In this document: positions 19,361 through 28,210 of the stretch, piece after piece
Layout of the letters: every line of letters starts with the position of its first letter
Numbering within the stretch: position 1 is the first letter of the stretch
Source of the DNA: JABDKH01 sp963768565
GTDB taxonomy: Bacteria; Bacteroidota; Rhodothermia; Rhodothermales; JABDKH01
Direction: 5' to 3'
DNA: 64,000 nucleotides
NCBI GenBank assembly: GCA_963768565.1
Contig: CAVYIO010000012.1
Span: 24,558 to 88,557, forward strand
The notes under the pieces: generated by a model
Databases searched by the model: none
What the model was told of the DNA's origin: nothing
Seen by the model: only the letters and a program-made list of their open reading frames with translations
Made by a program: the position numbers and the translations under genes

Positions 19361-19712
19361 TACCTGAATCCAGGGAGCCCATCCGTCCATTAGGGTCCAA
19401 GAGTGCCCGGTCGCTGCCCGACAGCAGCGGCCCGCGTACACGCAGATGTGCCGGTATTCCGGCTGCGTTGCACTTCTAATAACATCCCTATCTGCGCGGG
19501 CAGGGATTTGACTTAACCGGTCAAAGACTACTGCCATGCGTACACGTAACGTTCTCTCCGCTCTCGCCGCCGTCGTTTTCCTGCTCTCCAACGTCCTGCT
19601 GTCGGGTTGCTCCGACGCTTCCTTCCTCAGCAGCGAAGAACAGGTCGTCGAAGACGGCTCCACTTCCAAGATGCGTCAGGCGCATCTATTCAAATTTCTC
19701 TCGCGTGCCAAG
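19361..19712 (+). repeat. Long direct repeat, copy 2 (leader + signal peptide of subtilase 3)
   Basis: Partner of 17239-17590. The match begins at ACCTGAATCC, includes the whole leader and the first 55 or so codons, and ends where the ERY repeats begin to differ. Confidence 0.85.
19409..19535 (+). ncRNA. Candidate structured leader RNA, copy C (upstream of subtilase 3)
   Basis: Same structure as copy B: P1 19409-19416 with 19425-19432, P3 19484-19489 with 19502-19507, loop ATCTGCGCGGGC at 19490-19501. It differs from B by about one base, in the P1 loop, so it adds little independent support for the fold. The start codon follows at 19536. Confidence 0.6.
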
Positions 19713-20879
19713 GTCCTCGAGCGCTACGAGGAACTGGCGGCCTCCAACGACTTCGTGCTGGGAATGTCGAAGGTTCTGGAGCGCTATAAAGTCCTGGAGC
19801 GCTATGAAGACATGGATGGCGTCACCCTGAAACGCGAATACAAGAGAGTATTTGACGGTTTCGCTGCACACGTCAACGACTCGGCTCTCCCTGCTTTCCT
19901 GGATATGATTGAGAATGATCCGGACATCGAGTGGATCGAACCCGACATCGCAGTCAAGGCGAATAAGCCCAGGGAGTCCCGATACAAAAGCGGAAACAAC
20001 CAGGTCCTGCCCTGGGGAGTTGACCGAATTGATGCCGACCAGAGCTCGACGGTTGCAGGCGACGAGACCGGTAAGGTCTCCGGTGTCGATATCTTCGTGC
20101 TTGACTCAGGAATCAAGCCCCATGACATAGTTCAGGCTGACTACTCTGGGCTTGGTGGCTCCGAAGAAGGCTTGAGCTTTATCGGCAACAGCACAAATGA
20201 CGGGCTCGGACACGGAACACACGTGGCAGGCACGGCCGCAGCAAAGGACAATGCCTTCGGCGTTGTAGGCGTGGCCGCCGGTGCTCGAGTCCACAGCTTC
20301 AAGGTCCTGGACAACGACGGGGAAACCGAGATTTCTACCGTGATCGCGGCCGTAGAATACATTACGGACTTGAAGGCAGCCGATCCTTCGAGAGCGATGG
20401 TCGTCAACATCTCGTTTGGCGGCGACATCGGCACGACAGAGTACAACGCACTCGACCACGCTATCGCGGAGTCCATTGCACAGGGTGTCGTATACGTCAT
20501 TGCAGCCGGGAACGAAGGGATTGATGCATCAACGATCACGCCGGCTCACGTACAGGAAGCGGTCACTGTGGGATCCTACGACGAGAATAACCGATTCTCC
20601 GGCTTCTCCAACTTCGGCACGCTCGTCGATCTTCTTGCTCCGGGAGAGAACATTGTCTCCTCGAACAACGCCACCGGAGCGAAGCAAAGACCGGTCGTGA
20701 TGACGGGCACATCGATGGCCGCTCCGCACGTTACGGGCACCGCGGCCCTCTTCCTTTCGCAGAACACGTCGGCAACTCCGGCCGAAGTTCTTGAGGCGCT
20801 GATGACATCAGCCAAGCCGTGGGTTGTTGGACAGCCCGCGTCTACGACGAACCTGAGTGTTTACGCAGGGGACTTCTAG
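19536..20879 (+). CDS. S8 subtilase lipoprotein, paralogue 3
   Basis: Intact, 447 residues. The signal peptide and lipobox are the same as in paralogue 2. The ERY region reads KVLERYEELA, then KVLERYKVLERYED. The propeptide ends NDPDIEWIEPDI. The core has D190 (FVLDSGI), H226 (GHGTHVAGT), Asn in AAGNEG and S393 (MTGTSMAAPHVTG). All triad residues are present, so it should be active. Although the first 55 residues are almost identical to paralogue 2, the catalytic domain is clearly divergent, suggesting a conserved export and regulation cassette with a differing mature enzyme. Confidence 0.92.
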   Translation: MRTRNVLSALAAVVFLLSNVLLSGCSDASFLSSEEQVVEDGSTSKMRQAHLFKFLSRAKVLERYEELAASNDFVLGMSKVLERYKVLERYEDMDGVTLKREYKRVFDGFAAHVNDSALPAFLDMIENDPDIEWIEPDIAVKANKPRESRYKSGNNQVLPWGVDRIDADQSSTVAGDETGKVSGVDIFVLDSGIKPHDIVQADYSGLGGSEEGLSFIGNSTNDGLGHGTHVAGTAAAKDNAFGVVGVAAGARVHSFKVLDNDGETEISTVIAAVEYITDLKAADPSRAMVVNISFGGDIGTTEYNALDHAIAESIAQGVVYVIAAGNEGIDASTITPAHVQEAVTVGSYDENNRFSGFSNFGTLVDLLAPGENIVSSNNATGAKQRPVVMTGTSMAAPHVTGTAALFLSQNTSATPAEVLEALMTSAKPWVVGQPASTTNLSVYAGDF

Positions 20880-20969
20880 GGAAACAGAACATCAGCCGCA
20901 GCGGTCGCCTGCAGAACGAGCGACACACTTCAAAAGACACACGGTGAACGCAGGTGCAAACCTGCACCG

Positions 20970-21010
20970 GTCCCGGGAGCATGGGGGTGCTTCCGGGACT
21001 TCTTGCTTTC
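20970..21010 (+). terminator. Rho-independent terminator of subtilase 3
   Basis: Stem GTCCCGGGAGCA / TGCTTCCGGGAC, followed by TTCTTGCTTTC. It is preceded by the hairpin GCAGGT-GCAA-ACCTGC. Homologous to the element at 18867. Confidence 0.8.
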
Positions 21011-21180
21011 AAGCATTCTGGATGTCGTCGCGAGCGCCAGCGAAGCGCAGCCGCCGCGTCATTCCCGACCCGCGCATTCCCTCGCCTCTCCTCGCATTCC
21101 CTCGGATTCGCAAGAATGACGAGGTAGCAGGTGGATTCTGGATTCTCGCATCCGCAAGAATGACACGGCGATGGGTGAAG
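21011..21180. repeat. REP-like and CGCAAGAATGACGAGGTAGCAGGT repeats
   Basis: Includes a degenerate GTCGTCGCGAGCGCCAGCGAAGCGCAG unit and two copies of a CGCAAGAATGAC element, also present near 19180. Non-coding spacer between subtilase 3 and the small lipoprotein gene. Confidence 0.6.
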
Positions 21181-21318
21181 GCCCAGGATTTCCACAGCCA
21201 CCAACGAACGTTGCAACGACACTCGTTCGCCCTCACCACGATTCGCGTCTGCACCTTTTGCCGTCATCATCCCGTATGTGTCTTCATTAACGTTTGCAGA
21301 TAATTGTCCGAGGCCATC

Positions 21319-21618
21319 ATGAAAAAGGTGCTCTTGCTCACGATCGTACTACTCGCCGCGTTTCTGATGACCGGCTGCGCACCCGGTCCAAACGAGCTCG
21401 CCGGCTCAGCACCTGACGTTGGCGAGCTGGCAGGTTTCTGGATGGGACTGTGGCATGGGTTTATCTCGCTGTTCACGTTCATCGCCTCGCTCCTGAACGA
21501 CAACGTGGCCATCTACGAAGTCCACAACAACGGTGGACTGTACGACCTCGGGTTCTTGCTTGGCGTCATGGCTTTTTATGGCGGGAGCGGTGGTGGTGCA
21601 GGTCGGAAGAAGGGGTAG
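21319..21618 (+). CDS. Small conserved membrane lipoprotein
   Basis: Start at 21319 (MKKVLLLTIVLLAAFLM) rather than five codons upstream, because the signal peptide starts here. Lipobox MTGC. The mature part holds one membrane-like segment with the pattern GFWMGLWHGFISLFTFIASL, then NDNVAIYEVHNNGGLYDLGFLLGVM and a Gly-rich end. I recall this pattern as a widespread short family of unknown function. Intact at 99 residues. Confidence 0.8.
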   Translation: MKKVLLLTIVLLAAFLMTGCAPGPNELAGSAPDVGELAGFWMGLWHGFISLFTFIASLLNDNVAIYEVHNNGGLYDLGFLLGVMAFYGGSGGGAGRKKG

Positions 21619-21744
21619 CAACACCATGTTGTTGTTTACCTCGGAAGCCCCAGCCTGCTGACGGGATTCCCGGGCGGATTGTACCTGTACCGACTTGTCG
21701 CGGGACACCAGTCTGAAACCCAGACGGTGGTGCTCTTGAAGTAA
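21619..21744 (+). pseudogene. Orphan T9SS C-terminal tail fragment
   Basis: Directly in frame after the TAG stop of the preceding gene, 41 codons read HHVVVYLGSPSLLTG, then GGLYLYRLVAGHQSE and TVVLLK before a TAA. This is the typical last third of a T9SS sorting domain, without the YPNPF start and without any passenger. It is probably the remnant of a cargo gene left by a deletion or insertion. Confidence 0.6.
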
Positions 21745-21942
21745 CCAGTTGTACGCGTTCTCGCCGCCGGTGAAAGGCGGGTGCAGGCCGTCGGACATCA
21801 AGCCCTCGACAGGAGCCGGTTTCAGGCGGGTCATTGCAACTTCGGATCGCTTCCACGTAATTGGTCCGGGCAGGAGCTCGACCCTGCTCGCCCGGCCTGT
21901 TCAGGCCACCCGCGCTCGATTCACCCCATATCGTATCAAGAA

Positions 21943-22623
21943 ATGCCACGAAAGAAGTTTACGCGCCGCGCAGCTCTCCACGTTGGGCTGGGCGCAGCCG
22001 CAGGCGCCGTCGCAGGAACAGCATTCGCAGCCAGCCCTCGCCAGGAAGAGGAATGCGCCACACCACACCAGACCGAAGGACCCTTCTATCCGAAGAAGGA
22101 CCAACTCGACAAAGATGCGGACATGACACTCATCGAGGGTCAATCCACGACTGCGCTGGGCGAAGTCATCCTCATCAAGGGAACGGTGATTGACGAGTCG
22201 CTGTCACCCGTCGCCGGGGCGATTGTCGACGCGTGGCAGGCCAATACGCACGGAAGATATCATCACGAAGATGATCCAAACCCGGCCCCTGAGGATCCGA
22301 ACTTTCAGGGCTGGGCGAAGCTGAAAACGGACGAGGATGGTTCGTTCGGTATCCGGACGATCGTTCCCGGCGCGTATCCCGTCAACGAGACCTGGTGGCG
22401 CCCGCCGCACATCCACTTCAAGGTGGCCAAACGCGGCTATCACGAACTGACCACGCAAATGTACTTCGACGGCAACGAGCTGAATCCCAGGGATCAGCTT
22501 TTGCAGGAACTGACGCCGGACGAGCAGGCGCGACTCGTGGTGGGCTTCCGCTCCAGTCCGGACGAGGACCAACCGCGCGTCGGCAATCTCGTGTTGATGA
22601 TCAAGAAGGTGACCCAGGGGTAG
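21943..22623 (+). CDS. Tat-exported intradiol ring-cleavage dioxygenase
   Basis: Intact, 226 residues. The start at 21943 gives MPRKKFTRRAALHVGLGAAA, a twin-arginine signal. The mature part has CATPHQTEGPFYP, typical of the protocatechuate 3,4-dioxygenase / dioxygenase-like group. The four ferric-iron ligands can be placed at Y106 (GRYHHEDDP), Y145 (GAYPV), H156 and H158 (HIHFK), with spacing like the known enzymes. It would cleave a catechol-type ring between the hydroxyls, outside the cytoplasm. No aromatic-pathway genes are nearby, so the true substrate is open. Confidence 0.85.
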   Translation: MPRKKFTRRAALHVGLGAAAGAVAGTAFAASPRQEEECATPHQTEGPFYPKKDQLDKDADMTLIEGQSTTALGEVILIKGTVIDESLSPVAGAIVDAWQANTHGRYHHEDDPNPAPEDPNFQGWAKLKTDEDGSFGIRTIVPGAYPVNETWWRPPHIHFKVAKRGYHELTTQMYFDGNELNPRDQLLQELTPDEQARLVVGFRSSPDEDQPRVGNLVLMIKKVTQG

Positions 22624-22750
22624 AGGGCGACGAAGGATCTCTCGTGGCTTGCCAGAACCACGTTCATGGGGAATCGCCGCACCGCCCTGACCTCCGGCGC
22701 TACACCTTGCACTCGGCCAGCAGCCGGGTACGGTCTCCGATTCGGTGGAT

Positions 22751-23677
22751 TCAGGGTCCGGGTGGAGGCGCGTAGGCTGCCTCCTCCGGCGACACCATTG
22801 AGTCCAGCCCGCGCATTCGTATGAGGTCGCGATAGGTTATAAGGCGATAGCCGCGATCCTCGATGCTGCGCCGGAATCTGTCTGAACCGAGGGCCGTCAG
22901 TTCTGCAAAGCGGTGACTCGACATGTTTCTCGGACCAATCGCGTTCATGTCGATCAACGCGTCCATCTCCGGCGTCTCAAGACCCAGATGGAACACCAGC
23001 AGGTTCACCCTCCCCGGCTCCATGCGATCGATTGCTACGAGAAGGCTGTCCAGTTTGTCTTTCGGCTCCGCGAAGTAGTGATTGCTCGGGTCCGCCTCCG
23101 AGAAGTAGCGAGGGATACCGACACCATACTCTCGAGCAAGACGTTCGACGAGCGACCGAAACTCCGGCGTCGATACCGCGGCGCCCATGTGGTAGTCGAA
23201 GTAGTCGATCGTCAGGCCCGTGTCCAGCGCCCGGTCTATCTGCGCACGAAGCTCGGTCTCTACTTCGTCCACCTTTGGGTTTGCGGCCAGAAACGCGCCG
23301 CGCGTCGGGTGAAAGTATCCGAGACTGTCGACAAGACTTGGTACGCGACTCCGGCCGGCCACCGGACCCCAGCGGTAGTTTCGCCACTCCGCGTTGAGCG
23401 TGAGATGAATGCCAACGGATACCTCCGGATGGTCTCTTAAAACCTCTACTGCCTCCTGATACCAGGGACAGGCGAACATCACGGACACCGACATGGGCAG
23501 ACCCAATTCGAGCGCCATTCGGTTCGCCATGTTCTTGGCGTGATTCATCCCGAGGTCGTCCGACCGGATCAACACATACGTCGTGGCGCTATCGGGGTCC
23601 GTTGCAAATTCCTGGCCGACGCAGGGACTGGAGCCTGCACCGACAAGAACAAATGCGACGAGGATCGCCAACCACAT
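22751..23677 (-). CDS. ChbG/HpnK (YdjC) family carbohydrate deacetylase, secreted
   Basis: Intact, 308 residues, with a signal peptide (MWLAILVAFVLVGAG, ending CVGQ). Metal-site motifs of the YdjC family are present: D40-D41 in IRSDDLGMNH, H91 in GIHLTLN, and the DYFDYHMG segment. The family removes acetyl groups from sugars such as chito-oligosaccharides. The signal peptide is unusual compared with the cytoplasmic ChbG and suggests action on extracellular sugars. It converges with the dioxygenase gene. Confidence 0.85.
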   Translation of the reverse strand: MWLAILVAFVLVGAGSSPCVGQEFATDPDSATTYVLIRSDDLGMNHAKNMANRMALELGLPMSVSVMFACPWYQEAVEVLRDHPEVSVGIHLTLNAEWRNYRWGPVAGRSRVPSLVDSLGYFHPTRGAFLAANPKVDEVETELRAQIDRALDTGLTIDYFDYHMGAAVSTPEFRSLVERLAREYGVGIPRYFSEADPSNHYFAEPKDKLDSLLVAIDRMEPGRVNLLVFHLGLETPEMDALIDMNAIGPRNMSSHRFAELTALGSDRFRRSIEDRGYRLITYRDLIRMRGLDSMVSPEEAAYAPPPGP

Positions 23678-23927
23678 TAGTCCGGTCCGTGAGCGACGAC
23701 GCGCATACCACAGACAGCTTCAAACATCTACGAATCAAAAGGGGCTGCATGACTCAGATTACCGATTGTGCGTGCCACGGACGAGGATTCCGAAATGTAC
23801 ACATCGTGTCGACGCTGTGGCGACAAACGCCCAGAACTGCGGAGCCGACTCACCGCGTAACGAAACAGGCTTGCGTGCGTCAAACCGAAACCTGTCACGT
23901 CACTCGATTCATCCGGAGGGAACACTC

Positions 23928-24692
23928 ATGCCTCGAATAATCGCCACAGGCTGCGGCGCCATACTCGTTCTGGCCGTGCTCGTCAGTGCACCGATGAATG
24001 CAAGTGCGCAACGATTCGAGTGGCCCGAGAAGGCCGAGAATCTCAAGGTGCTTCCCGAGGACTTTCCTCCTCAGCGTCTTCGCGCCGTGATGACCGGATT
24101 CACGACGGCGCTGGGCGTTCGTTGCTCGCACTGCCACGTAGGCGAGGAAGGTCAACCCCTGACCACATTTGATTTCGCATCCGACGAGAATCCGAAGAAG
24201 GACATCGCCCGGACGATGCTCGAAATGCTCGGCGACATCAACAAGACACTCGAGACGATCGACAAAGAAGGTCGAGACCCTGTCAACATGTGGTGCCACA
24301 CGTGTCATCGAGGAGTCCCGCGGCCGCACACGCTCGATGCGGCGTTGATGGAGACGTTCTCGGCCCATGGCACGGAGGGGATGATGGACGAGTACGCAAA
24401 ACTCCGCGAGCTTTTCTACGGCCGGGCCGCGTACGATTTTGGTGAGAACAGTCTAAACAGTCTCGGATACGCTCTACTTAACCGGAGCGAACTCGACGCG
24501 GCAATCGCCGTCTTTCGCGAGAACGTAAAACACTTCCCTGAGTCCAGCAATGCGTACGACAGCCTGGCTGAGGGATTCCTGACAGCAGGTGAGGCGGATT
24601 CGGCCCGCTTCTATTACCAGAAGACTGTTGAGCTCGATCCGCGAAACAGAAACGCGAAAGAGAAGCTGAAGGAGCTGGAAGGGAAGGAGTAG
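23928..24692 (+). CDS. Di-heme-type c-type cytochrome with TPR C-terminus
   Basis: The start at 23928 follows GGAGGG by 7 bases and opens a signal peptide (MPRIIATGCGAILVL, ending ASAQ). Two heme-binding sites are visible: CSHCH at residues 66-70 and CHTCH at 123-127. They sit in a fold resembling the photosynthetic reaction-centre cytochrome subunit family (VLPEDFPPQRLRAVM, GVRCSHCHVGEEG). TPR-like helices follow (NSLGYALLN, ESSNAYDSLAEGF, YYQKTVELDPRN). It is periplasmic and probably an electron carrier or scaffold. No photosynthesis genes are near, so the family name should not be read as function. Confidence 0.85.
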   Translation: MPRIIATGCGAILVLAVLVSAPMNASAQRFEWPEKAENLKVLPEDFPPQRLRAVMTGFTTALGVRCSHCHVGEEGQPLTTFDFASDENPKKDIARTMLEMLGDINKTLETIDKEGRDPVNMWCHTCHRGVPRPHTLDAALMETFSAHGTEGMMDEYAKLRELFYGRAAYDFGENSLNSLGYALLNRSELDAAIAVFRENVKHFPESSNAYDSLAEGFLTAGEADSARFYYQKTVELDPRNRNAKEKLKELEGKE

Positions 24693-24831
24693 ACTCGACG
24701 ACGAGTTTCCACGGGCTCGCAGATTCGTGCGGTGCGAACTCCCTGATACGTGCGAACCGGTAAACGACGGAGCGGTGCAGGGGACCCTTTCGGTAGCGTC
24801 GACCAGCGTCCTGCCACGCCGTTCTGCCACG

Positions 24832-25759
24832 CTACTCCTTGCGCAGCGCCGACGCCGGAACTACCACCGGCCCGCCGTCAAAATCAGCGTGCTTCGTCAC
24901 ACGCTCGACCACTTTCGTGTCGACATCCACCGTCCAGATATCCCAGTTGCCGGTGCTGTCCGGCCGGCTGCCGAATGCGAGCCGCCGGCCATCGAGCGAC
25001 CACGCAGGAGCCAGATCGTTGCCGGCCCGCTCGGTGAGACGCGTAATTTCGCCGCTCTCGATTTCCAGCATGGCGATTTCGCTCTGACCGTCGACGACCG
25101 TGTCGAAGGCGATGAAGCTGACCATCCGGAGACCACGCCGGATGACCCACGTACACACTGTCCTGCGTCAGCCGCTCGGGCACAGGCGACGGATCACGCA
25201 GATCAAGCGTGAAGAGATCCCAACCCTTCTCGTCGCGCCGCGCGAACACGATGCGGTTGCCGTCCGGCGACCAGGCCGGATATCGATCCGCCTCGGCGTC
25301 GTTCGTAAATCGTTTCTCCCGCGAGCCGTCCCTGCGTGCCACGTAGAGATCCTCCTGACCGCGCCGCGTCGCCGTGTACGCAATCCGCCATCCGTCCGGC
25401 GACCAGACAGGTGATACGTCCCCGTTGGGGTCTTCGAAGAGATCGCGGCCCTCACTGACGAGCATCGCCCGGCGATCATCGTACCGGGTGTAGACAATGC
25501 GGTCCCTGTGCGAATCGTATCGGACCGACGACTCGGGTGCGGGAGAATCCGCCACGATCATGAATTCCCCTGAAGTGGCCTGGACGGCGTAGACATCGCC
25601 ACCCCCTGTGCGACCCGATGAGAACACGATCCATTCCGAATCGACGGTCGATTTCTGGACCCAGGCCTGGGCACGCACGTGGTCGCTACCGACGAAGAGA
25701 ACAGTGGCCAGCACGAGAACTGCCGTACGGGGACCGGGCCGACTCAAGAACACCTGCAT
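24832..25759 (-). CDS. TolB-like PD40 beta-propeller protein (one frameshift)
   Basis: The start at 25759 overlaps the stop of the upstream PAP2 gene (ATGA), so the two are translationally coupled. Signal peptide TAVLVLATVLFVG ending VRAQ. At least five PD40 blades show the motif PxWSPDGxxIxF (SPVWSPDGWRIAY, YPAWSPDGNRIVF, APAWSLDGRRLAF). The long frame runs off after GHPAWSPDGQ. Shifting near 25130 continues with FIAFDTVVDGQSEIAML and further blades to a stop at 24832. Periplasmic propeller, possibly sensing or scaffolding. Confidence 0.78.
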
Positions 25760-26674
25760 CACGCTGAACCCCCTGAAAACCGGTGCGGGACCGGAATACG
25801 CATCAACCCTCGCCGCAAGGACGGCGCAATGAGCGCACACACCACCGCGAGCAGCACCCCGGCCAGAGCATCGATGGCGAAATGGTGCTGCACGTAAACT
25901 GTCGAAACCGTCATCCCTATCGCAAGGCTTGTCAATACAACGTTTGTCCTGGTACTGAACCATCGATACCCCGCGATAGCCAGCGCCGTCATGCCCGCTA
26001 CATGCGAACTCGGGAACGCCGTCCCCAGCGAATCACCCGCTTCAGTCAGACTCTCCACCAGTCGGTAGAAGAATCCTTGCGTGTGCGGACCATCAAATCG
26101 ACCGACACTCATCTTCGGTCCCTCAACGGGGAAGAAGAGGTAGATAACGAAACATGCCATGTAGGTGAGAAAGAGCCGAAAGACAAGATCTGTTGTCGCA
26201 TCGTCACGCTTCTGATACAGAAGTGGCAAGGGACTGCCAAAAACGACCGGGTAGTATGTGAAGTACAGCAACAGCATGATCTCGCTGAGCCACACGTACG
26301 GCATCGCGGGCATCCACACCTCCTGCAGGTGAACACCGAACAGCGCAAGATCCCAGCCCATCACGACAGCGTCGAACACCGAATCGTGCAACTCCGCGTG
26401 TATCACCCCGGCCTCGGTCCAGTGAATCCCGATGAAGATCAGAGGATAGACCTGCCTGACCACCGCCATGAAGCGACCCCGGTCGTGCGTCAGTCGAGCA
26501 ATCATGAGCGGCACCAACGCTGCTGCGAAGATGAAGCGCCACCATCATCGGCACGACTTCAGCCTGACTCCAAGCGGCCAGCCAGTACACACCGAATCCG
26601 ACCTCCACAATAATGAGAAGCCTGTCTACCGGTCGAAGCATGGGCCTGACCTGGCCCGAAAGATCCTCGTTCAT
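25759..26674 (-). CDS. PAP2-family membrane phosphatase / phosphotransferase (one frameshift)
   Basis: The start at 26674 (MNEDLSGQVRPMLRPVDR) lies 12 bp after the preceding hydrolase gene. The first membrane helix (LLIIVEVGFGVYWLAAW) is followed by a frameshift near 26535; the second frame continues RFIFAAALVPLMIARLTHDRG to the end. The PAP2 signature is split as usual: FPSSHVAGMTALAIAG, then TVYVQHHFAIDALAGVLLA with the catalytic His. Several more membrane helices are visible. It probably removes or transfers phosphate on lipid substrates at the outer face of the inner membrane. Confidence 0.8.
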
Positions 26675-26686
26675 GAGTCTTTGGTT

Positions 26687-28065
26687 CTATCGTTCACCGA
26701 CGGGGCCGTCAAGGTCGAGGCGCGACCGCAGCCAGTCGAGAATCGTCGGGATCAAGTCGGGGGAGCGAGTCCACGGCTGATAGTACCGATCCGGCCAATC
26801 TCCCTCACCCACGAAACCGGACGGAAACGCGATGCTGTGATTTGCCTCGGCGAGCACCACGATCTCGAAATCTGTATTCCCCGCTTCCTCGAGGAGATTG
26901 CGCAATAGGCGTACGTTTACTTCCGGCGGTACGACGTAGTCGTCCTCAGCGTAGATCGACAGAAGAGGCATCCTGGTCTTCCGCAACGCCTCGGTCGGTT
27001 CATAGTCCCGCCGACGGCGATAGTAGTCGAGCTTCAGGATTTGCGATACTCTCAGGAAGATCCACGAACCTGGCCCAGCGCTTCGAACGGGCTGTCTCAG
27101 TCAGCGGTTTGAATACGGACCATTCTGCCCCTTCGTGCGAGAGCTCAACAAGCTGCTTCTGATACTCGAAAGCTGCTCTCAATTCGTCGTCGGTGAAGGA
27201 CTCGTCCGACCTTCGCATGAGTTCCTCAATCACATGACCCTGCTGATCCGCGAGGCTTTCTGCAGGGCCCACCAGCGTCACCATAAAGGCAACATCGTTT
27301 CTCTCAGCAGCGACTACGGGCACGATCCATCCACCCGCACTGTTTGACAGCAATCCGAGACGATCACTGCTGATTTCGGATCGATCCTGCATAAAATCAA
27401 GACTGGCAGCCACATCCTCGAAGCGATCCAGACTTGTCGCCGTAGCATTGTCACCTGTGGAGCGGCCTGTGCCCCGTGCATCAAAAACAAGACCGGCTAT
27501 TCCGAAACGAGCGAGCGTACTTGCGAGGTCGTATCGAGCCGTATCGGCTGCCGTATCCACGGCCGGCCACAAAGACGATGGCTGGGTACGGCCCAGGTCC
27601 GTCCGGCAATAACAGCGACCCGGCCAGCGTATCGCTACCCGCCCGGTAAGAAACCTCTTCCTCCCGATATCCCGGCAGCGGGAAATCCAGAACCCGCTGC
27701 AGAAACACGGTCTTGGTGATCTCGCCTTCGTTGACTACCGTGCCGCGTAATTGTCCGCGCCGGAGATCGACAATCAGGTCCATTTCATCACCGAAGAGCC
27801 CGGACTTGAGGCGACCGTCTTCGTATCGGAACGGGTAAGGAAACCTTGAATAGCCACTGTACGGCTGCGTAAGTGTCGTGTGCACGCTGTCATCAACCAA
27901 TTCAAACTCAAGCTCGAAAAGGGTGGGAGTCCCGTTCTCGATAGCGGCACCGGACCATCGCCCCTCGAGAGCCAGCGGTACCTGTGCGAGTGATCTACCC
28001 GGTCCGCAAAGCACCAGGAAGGTTGTCAGGAACAGGGCACTGAGAAGAGGATGGGTCGTAGGCAT
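26687..28065 (-). CDS. Secreted alpha/beta hydrolase (two frameshifts)
   Basis: Signal peptide MPTTHPLLSALFLTTFLVL ending SLAQ. A small beta domain (LEGRWSGAAIENGTPTLFEL) is followed by the hydrolase core: DTLAGSLLLPDGPGPYPAIV, frameshift near 27560, GLVFDARGTGRS, nucleophile Ser in LLSNSAGGWI, second shift near 27010, Asp in YAEDDYVVPPE and His in EANHSIAF. The full length of about 459 residues fits the serine-aminopeptidase-like hydrolases that carry an N-terminal domain of this type. It is first in an operon with the PAP2 and PD40 genes. Substrate unknown. Confidence 0.8.
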
Positions 28066-28210
28066 AGACGTGACGAAAACGGTTATCTTGGAGAACCTTT
28101 CAGATCCCTCTAAAATACATCGTCAGCCCGGTTTGTCTGGACTGCAGCTTTTTTCCGCGCAGGGCAAGACATCTCGGCCCCTTTGAGCATCTTAGGAATA
28201 GTGTCCCCGA

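Noticed and set aside
23678..23927. Short ORFs upstream of the cytochrome gene
   Set aside because: The extended frame into the cytochrome is His/Thr/Arg-rich with no ribosome binding site, while a strong GGAGGG and a signal peptide mark the start at 23928.
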